The notes under the pieces: generated by a model
The model's database searches: none
Told to the model about the DNA's origin: nothing
The model's input: only the letters and a program-made list of their open reading frames with translations
Assembly: GCA_937950415.1 (NCBI GenBank)
Contig: CALFDL010000114.1
Coordinates: 1-9,968 of the forward strand
Direction: 5' to 3'
Length of the DNA: 9,968 nucleotides
Origin: an uncultured Collinsella sp.
GTDB taxonomy: Bacteria > Actinomycetota > Coriobacteriia > Coriobacteriales > Coriobacteriaceae
In this document: positions 5,695-9,968 of the stretch, one piece after another
Position numbering within the stretch: position 1 is the stretch's first letter
Layout of the letters: the number at the start of each line of letters is the position of its first letter
Translations under genes and position numbers: made by a program

Positions 5695-7056
5695 TTGTCT
5701 CGACTGAACAAAGGGGCCGCGGAACAGCGTTTTTCACTGCCCGCCTTGCTCCAAAAGCTAGCCTGCGTCATGGCCGTGGCGCTCGCGCTGGTGTGCGCGG
5801 GGGCATATGCGCCCACGACCGCCCAGGCGCTTGAGACCGCAAAGATTACCGCCCGACCCAATACCGGTTCGGGTAGCGATGTGGTCGGCGGCACCGAGAC
5901 GCGCATCACTTGGGAAGTTCAGGCCGATGCCGACGAGGAGCTGAGCGGTCTTTCGCTGACGTTTGTTGACGGTACGACGTTTGACACCGATGACACGCGA
6001 TTGGCGATGCTCTCGGGCGAGGACCTCATGGATCGTACGCCCATGAAGCCCACGTGCAAGGCTGACGGCCAGACGCTCAAGATCGACTTTGGCGAGACGG
6101 CGCCTGCCGGCGGCTTTTTCCGTGTCGAGGTTTACGGCGTGACGTTTCCCGTCGAGGGCGGCGAAGAGGCCTTTAGCGGCACCTATACGCTCGCCGACGG
6201 TTCGACCAAGAAGATCTCCAAGATTCCGTCGGTGGAGATCAAGGGCGTGACGGCCTTCGATAACTTCCTGGCCGACCTTAAGGAGCAGCCGTGGGTCGAG
6301 GCGTGGAACTCCAATATGTTCCTGCGCCTGTTCCTGAACCCGGTCATTTTGGTCCAGAGCCTGCCGATCGTCTTCAAAGGCTTCCTCATGTCGCTCTCGA
6401 TCGTGCTCGTAGCGTTTCCGCTGGCAATTCCCTTTGGCTTTGCCCTGTCGCTTATGCGCATCTCCAAGTCGCGCATCCTGCGCTGCCTCGCCGGCATCTA
6501 CGTGAATATCATTCGCGGTACGCCGGCGTTCCTGCAGATCTATATCGCGTTCTTCGGTCTGCCGTTGGCCGGCGTCAAGGTTGATGACTACGTGCTCGGC
6601 GTCATCGTCATGGCCATGAATTCGTCTGCCTATCTGTGTGAGATCTTCCGCGCCGGTATTCAATCGATCCCCAAGGGCCAAAACGAGGCTGCTCGCTCTC
6701 TGGGCATGAATGCCTTCCAGACGCTGCTCTACGTTATGATTCCGCAGACGTTCCGCAATGTTTTGCCTACGCTGACCAGCGAGTTTATCTTGCTTTACAA
6801 GGATACGTCGCTGCTTGCCGCCGTGGGTGTCGTCGAGATCGTCATGAACGCCCGCACCATCGTGGCCACGACGGGCTCCATCACGCCGTATGTGGTTGCC
6901 GCTCTGTTCTATCTGGTCATTACCCTGCCGCTTGCGCGCTTGGTGAGCGGTCTTGAGGCGAGGCTTTTGGGTACGACCGAGACCAAGAAGAAGCGTCCCG
7001 CCAAGAGCGCCGGACAGGTTGTCGCGACGCCTGCCGATCACATCGCCGGTCTGTAA
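5695..7056 (+). CDS. Amino-acid ABC transporter permease with extra secreted N-terminal domain
   Basis: 453 residues from a TTG start at 5695, chosen because AGGAG lies five bases upstream and a signal peptide follows. Longer in-frame starts run back through the two hairpins. Residues ~15-45 are a signal sequence (KLACVMAVALALVCAGAYA, cleavage possible after TAQA). Residues ~46-186 are a polar, glycine- and threonine-rich segment that reads as an all-beta extracytoplasmic domain; I do not recognise its family. From ~219 a HisM/GlnP-type permease domain follows with several membrane helices, the IRGTPAFLQIYI block (273-284) and the EAA loop EAARSLGM (331-338) ending in IPQTFRNVLP, which contacts the ATPase. 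Ordinary permeases of this family are about 220-250 residues, so this protein is roughly twice as long. It forms the channel for solute delivered by the upstream lipoprotein; 12 bp separate it from the ATPase gene. Confidence 0.88.
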   Translation: MSRLNKGAAEQRFSLPALLQKLACVMAVALALVCAGAYAPTTAQALETAKITARPNTGSGSDVVGGTETRITWEVQADADEELSGLSLTFVDGTTFDTDDTRLAMLSGEDLMDRTPMKPTCKADGQTLKIDFGETAPAGGFFRVEVYGVTFPVEGGEEAFSGTYTLADGSTKKISKIPSVEIKGVTAFDNFLADLKEQPWVEAWNSNMFLRLFLNPVILVQSLPIVFKGFLMSLSIVLVAFPLAIPFGFALSLMRISKSRILRCLAGIYVNIIRGTPAFLQIYIAFFGLPLAGVKVDDYVLGVIVMAMNSSAYLCEIFRAGIQSIPKGQNEAARSLGMNAFQTLLYVMIPQTFRNVLPTLTSEFILLYKDTSLLAAVGVVEIVMNARTIVATTGSITPYVVAALFYLVITLPLARLVSGLEARLLGTTETKKKRPAKSAGQVVATPADHIAGL

Positions 7057-7068
7057 GGAGGTCCAATC

Positions 7069-7818
<750 letters not shown>

Positions 7819-7838
7819 CCGGTTGATGTAACTGCCGT

Positions 7839-7884
7839 TACAAAAGAGCGGGGCTGGACTTGAATCCAGCCCCGCTCTTTTGTA
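7839..7884. terminator. Bidirectional intrinsic terminator between convergent operons
   Basis: A perfect 20-bp stem (7839-7858 with 7865-7884) and a six-base CTTGAA loop. The GC-rich core GAGCGGGGCTGG is flanked by AAAA on the left and TTTT on the right, so a U-tract forms on either strand. It ends the ABC transporter operon on the plus strand and the DUF3793-flavodoxin operon on the minus strand. Confidence 0.95.
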
Positions 7885-7933
7885 GGGATGGGGATGCGCT
7901 TGGATGCAGGCTCTCTTGGAGGCCCTGGGTTCT

Positions 7934-8353
7934 TTACGCGAGCTCGGCTCCGAGGGCCTTGCAAGCGGTCTCGCCCTCGTCGTCGGGCGCATCGTAGCAG
8001 ATGACGGAATCGACGACGTTGACGCCCGCCTCGTCGGCGTCCGCCTTCCAGTTGTCCATCCATTCGCCCTCGGCCCACGAATAAGAGCCAAAGAGGACGA
8101 CCTTCTTGTCGCCGAGGGTCTCCTTGACCTCGTCCCACATCAGCTGGAACTCATCGTACTCAAGCTCCTCGGAACCCATGGCGGGGCAGCCGAAGGCAAT
8201 GGCATCATAGTCGGCGGCCTTGTCTGCGGAGAAGTCGGCGCAGGAGATGACCTCTGCCTCGGCGCCGGCATCGGTTGCGCCCTCGGCAACGAAGTTTGCC
8301 ATGGCCTCGGTGTTGCCAGTACCGCTCCAGTAGACGACTGCGATCTTGCTCAT
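7934..8353 (-). CDS. Short-chain flavodoxin
   Basis: 139 residues, ATG with AAAGGA upstream, the usual size of a short-chain flavodoxin. SGTGNTE (residues 10-16) is the FMN phosphate loop. CPAMGSEELEYDEF and GSYSWAEGEWMDNW match the two loops that cover the flavin ring in clostridial flavodoxins, the latter with the usual aromatic residues. The protein is very acidic, as expected for an electron carrier. It should be a cytoplasmic one-electron carrier able to stand in for ferredoxin, often under iron shortage. It is the second gene of an operon with the DUF3793 gene, 46 bp upstream with no terminator between. A redox link to the iron-sulfur aldo/keto reductase in the window is possible but unsupported. 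Confidence 0.95.
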   Translation of the reverse strand: MSKIAVVYWSGTGNTEAMANFVAEGATDAGAEAEVISCADFSADKAADYDAIAFGCPAMGSEELEYDEFQLMWDEVKETLGDKKVVLFGSYSWAEGEWMDNWKADADEAGVNVVDSVICYDAPDDEGETACKALGAELA

Positions 8354-8399
8354 ATGTTTTCCTTTCGGTTGTGCGGCGTGCGGCCGCGTTTTGTATGCT

Positions 8400-9104
8400 C
8401 TATCGGGTTGCCTGGACAAGTTGTTCCAGGGTGCAGCCCTGTTGATAGATGTAGGTAAGGTATTGCGTACATGCACGATAGGAATCGAAGGTCGTGAGCG
8501 CCTGCTCAACGTTTGTGTATACCTTCCATGCGCCAAAGACCTTATAGTTTTCTCCGTGCTGGACGATAAACTGATGGACATCTTCGTAGGGATAGCCCAA
8601 AAAATAGCCAATTTCGTGGGGGAACTCGCACATGCACCCCGTATCGCAGTGCCTATTTCGCGCGAGTGCGCAGACGCTGCCGTCATAGGCGCTTTCTGCG
8701 GCATTGCTGCTTGCCAGCGTGATGCGCGCGGCAAGATGCACTAGGGATGCGGGCAGGTTGTGGACATCGTAACCTTCGGCGGCAAGCGCCGTCGTGGCGC
8801 GGGGGTCGGAGAGGTATCTCATGAGGTCCGCAGGGCGGTACACATAGATGAGCGCTCCGCAGGGGCGCCAGACCAAAACGCTCATATGGATTCCGAGTGG
8901 CTGGAGCTCGCGGTTGCATTGGGCTATGACGGCGAGCAGGCGAGAGCGTCGCTCTTCGATATGGGCGGCGCCGGGTTTTCCGTTTTGGTTGGCGTAAACG
9001 CCGGGATAGGTAAAGAGCGAAGCCGGCTTGATACCTGCGAGCGTAGGGGAGCAGTTGCGCACGACAGCCGTTTGGTATGTTGGGATGTCAATGGTTCGAG
9101 TCAC
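8400..9104 (-). CDS. DUF3793 family protein
   Basis: 234 residues. The GTG start has GAAAGGAG about six bases upstream and its own promoter further up. The block FPHEIGYFLGYPYEDV (161-176) is the hallmark of DUF3793 (PF12672), a family of unknown function in anaerobic Firmicutes and Coriobacteriia. Just before it is a cysteine-rich stretch with C145, C153, C157 and C159 that could bind a metal or cluster; this is inference. No signal peptide or membrane helix is seen, so it is probably cytoplasmic. The N-terminal half (to ~residue 140) shows LVWRPCGALIYVYRP and a YLSDPRA segment but no known catalytic motif. It is co-transcribed with a flavodoxin, an association I recall from other anaerobes, suggesting a role in flavodoxin- or iron-related redox metabolism. 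The biochemical function is unknown. Confidence 0.88.
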   Translation of the reverse strand: MTRTIDIPTYQTAVVRNCSPTLAGIKPASLFTYPGVYANQNGKPGAAHIEERRSRLLAVIAQCNRELQPLGIHMSVLVWRPCGALIYVYRPADLMRYLSDPRATTALAAEGYDVHNLPASLVHLAARITLASSNAAESAYDGSVCALARNRHCDTGCMCEFPHEIGYFLGYPYEDVHQFIVQHGENYKVFGAWKVYTNVEQALTTFDSYRACTQYLTYIYQQGCTLEQLVQATR

Positions 9105-9128
9105 GATGCTCCTTTCGGGTCCTCAGTT

Positions 9129-9171
9129 GTTAGCCTAGGAAAACTTATACACGAAAGTAAGCCATGGTCAA
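9129..9171 (-). promoter_or_regulatory. Promoter of the DUF3793-flavodoxin operon with a DtxR/IdeR-like half-site
   Basis: On the minus strand TTGACC (9171-9166), a 16-base spacer and TATAAG (9149-9144) form a strong promoter. The predicted start near 9137 falls in TAGGCTAAC (complement of 9129-9137), which matches the central and right part of the classical DtxR/IdeR iron box (TTAGGTTAGGCTAACCTAA). The left half is poorly conserved: 11 of 19 positions match. Iron repression of a flavodoxin operon would make sense, but the box is inference. Confidence 0.6.
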
Positions 9172-9197
9172 CAAAAAAGTTTGAAGAGGGAAACTAA

Positions 9198-9250
9198 TTG
9201 ACCGAACAGACATGATTTTGGGTTAAGATGGGGACACCCCATGGGGGTAT
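9198..9250 (+). promoter_or_regulatory. Promoter and CsoR-like copper operator of the HMA protein gene
   Basis: TTGACC (9198-9203) and TAAGAT (9224-9229) with a 20-base spacer are the best promoter elements. Directly downstream, over the expected start site, is the inverted repeat ACACCCC-ATG-GGGGTAT (9234-9250), 6 of 7 pairs matching. This is very close to the TACCCC...GGGGTA operators of CsoR-type copper-sensing repressors, and its place over the start site fits repression. No csoR gene is in the window. Confidence 0.6.
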
Positions 9251-9279
9251 CTAGATAGTGCTACTTGAAAGGGGAGCGC

Positions 9280-9663
9280 ATGAGCGACTTGCTCAACCCT
9301 GCGAATCTCATCGTGCTGGCCGTCATTGCCGTCGGCATGTTTTTTGGACTGCGTCGCATTGCCGCTTCGACACACGGGAAGAGTTGCTGCAGCGATGGTA
9401 CGAGCGGCAAGAAGGCCAAGAAGGTAGTGGTTGCGGATACCGATCCGTCCCACTACCCCTATAGCGATGAGCTGCTCATCGGCGGCATGAGCTGTGACGG
9501 CTGCGCTCAGAACGTAGCCAATGCCCTCAATGCGCTGGATGGCGTGTGGGCAACGGTGACGTATGCGGACCACACGGCACGCGTGCGCTCTAAGCAGCCG
9601 GTCGATCGTGGTGTCCTCGAGACGGCTGTGAAAGACGCGGGCTACTACGTCATGACGCTGTAA
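9280..9663 (+). CDS. Membrane-anchored heavy-metal-associated (HMA) domain protein, probably copper-binding
   Basis: 127 residues. ATG 9280 follows GAAAGGGGAG; an in-frame TTG at 9265 would put the start upstream of that site and is less likely. Residues ~8-27 are one membrane helix (NLIVLAVIAVGMFFGL) followed by basic RR, placing the C-terminus in the cytoplasm. A short linker carries a Cys pair (C36-C37) and a Lys-rich run. Residues ~64-127 are an HMA fold with the metal loop GMSCDGC (C72, C75), of the type in CopZ and copper-ATPase N-termini. It could hand Cu(I) to a transporter at the membrane. The membrane segment plus Cys/Lys tail also resembles FeoB-associated small proteins, so an iron context is an alternative. 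The CsoR-like operator upstream favours copper. Confidence 0.85.
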   Translation: MSDLLNPANLIVLAVIAVGMFFGLRRIAASTHGKSCCSDGTSGKKAKKVVVADTDPSHYPYSDELLIGGMSCDGCAQNVANALNALDGVWATVTYADHTARVRSKQPVDRGVLETAVKDAGYYVMTL

Positions 9664-9683
9664 GCGCCGCTCTGGATGCGCTT
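9662..9683. terminator. Weak inverted repeat between convergent genes
   Basis: AAGCGC (9662-9667) and GCGCTT (9678-9683) form a 6-bp stem with a 10-base loop in the 26-bp gap between the HMA and YolD-like genes. There is no proper T-run (CCTT follows on the plus strand), so terminator activity is doubtful. Confidence 0.3.
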
Positions 9684-9689
9684 CCTTGG

Positions 9690-9968
9690 CTAGGCTCGTC
9701 CGCGCAGTTCGATGTCTTGGATGTCGTCGAAGTCGATGGCGATGTCTCGGAGTTTGAGGAGCTTGAAGGCGGGGAGCGCCTCGTCGAGGATGCCGGTGCG
9801 GCTGCGATAGCCGTATGTATCGTAATAGGTGACACGAACCAAGTCGCCACGTTTGAGACCCTCGAGCTTTTTAGAAAGCGCGAGGGCTTTTTCTTCCGTG
9901 AGCTCACGTTTTGGCTCGACGGTGATTTCCTGCTTGCGCACGAGTTCGTAGTATCCCGTGAGGGCGGC
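9690..9968 (-). CDS. YolD-like family protein, C-terminal part
   Basis: The frame is open to the right window edge (93 codons including the stop), so the N-terminus is missing. A GTG at 9941 is in frame but has no ribosome site, and the residues before it (AALTGYYEL) fit the family, so it is not taken as the start. The segment KRGDLVRVTYYDTYGYRSRTGILDE followed by IDFDDIQDIEL is the typical YolD-like domain ending (small beta barrel with IxFDDIxDI). YolD-like proteins are usually encoded beside a Y-family DNA polymerase (UvrX/UmuC/DinB type) in Firmicutes and relatives. If that holds here, the polymerase gene would lie beyond the right edge, upstream on this strand. Function in translesion synthesis is an inference from neighbourhood in other genomes. 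Confidence 0.78.
   Translation of the reverse strand, partial: AALTGYYELVRKQEITVEPKRELTEEKALALSKKLEGLKRGDLVRVTYYDTYGYRSRTGILDEALPAFKLLKLRDIAIDFDDIQDIELRGRA

Noticed and set aside
9202..9216. LexA/SOS box (CGAACA...)
   Set aside because: Only one half-site is present; the second half does not match and neither neighbouring gene is a DNA-damage gene.
9198..9229. MerR/CueR-type promoter with a long spacer before the HMA gene
   Set aside because: The 20-base spacer fits MerR-type promoters, but no dyad lies inside it. The dyad present is downstream of the -10 box and fits CsoR better.

Overview
The window is GC-rich bacterial DNA with tightly packed genes, strong AGGAGG-type ribosome sites and frequent GTG/TTG starts. 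The gene content (a DUF3793 protein with a clostridial-type short flavodoxin, a YolD-like protein, an aldo/keto reductase fused to a two-cluster ferredoxin domain, and a polar amino-acid ABC transporter with a lipoprotein binding component) and the protein style suggest an anaerobic gut actinobacterium of the class Coriobacteriia, most likely Collinsella or a close relative. That assignment is inference from style, not a database match. No rRNA, tRNA, CRISPR array, prophage or insertion sequence was seen.

Layout. Left edge, minus strand: the N-terminus of a ketopantoate-reductase-family protein (1-197) preceded by a cyclase-family metal hydrolase (315-1085), with an intrinsic terminator between them. 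Across a divergent promoter region (1086-1248) three plus-strand genes follow: an aldo/keto reductase with two C-terminal [4Fe-4S] motifs (1249-2439), a Gfo/Idh/MocA oxidoreductase (2531-3550) and endonuclease IV (3703-4569). Next is an ABC amino-acid importer: lipoprotein (4717-5577), an unusual permease with an extra secreted N-terminal domain (5695-7056) and ATPase (7069-7818). It ends at a 20-bp perfect stem that can serve as a bidirectional terminator. On the minus strand, converging on that terminator, is a DUF3793-flavodoxin operon (9104 down to 7934). Divergent from it is a small membrane-anchored heavy-metal-associated (HMA) protein (9280-9663) behind a CsoR-like copper operator. The right edge holds the C-terminus of a YolD-like protein (9690-9968, minus).

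The most notable unexplained structure is a pair of ~86-bp repeats, each directly upstream of the ribosome site of a different gene (Gfo/Idh/MocA oxidoreductase and endonuclease IV). Both have two 19-nt arms around an exactly 25-nt loop. The arms differ between copies but stay largely paired, with three compensatory base-pair changes, while part of the loop is conserved in sequence. This looks like a structured RNA or palindromic regulatory element rather than chance. Other points worth a second look are the secreted beta-rich domain fused to the permease, tandem hairpins between binding-protein and permease genes, an Asp-to-Asn change in the ligand site of the binding protein, a Gln in place of a metal-ligand His in the cyclase, and separate metal-type operators (CsoR-like and DtxR/IdeR-like) in the 175-bp divergent region near 9200.
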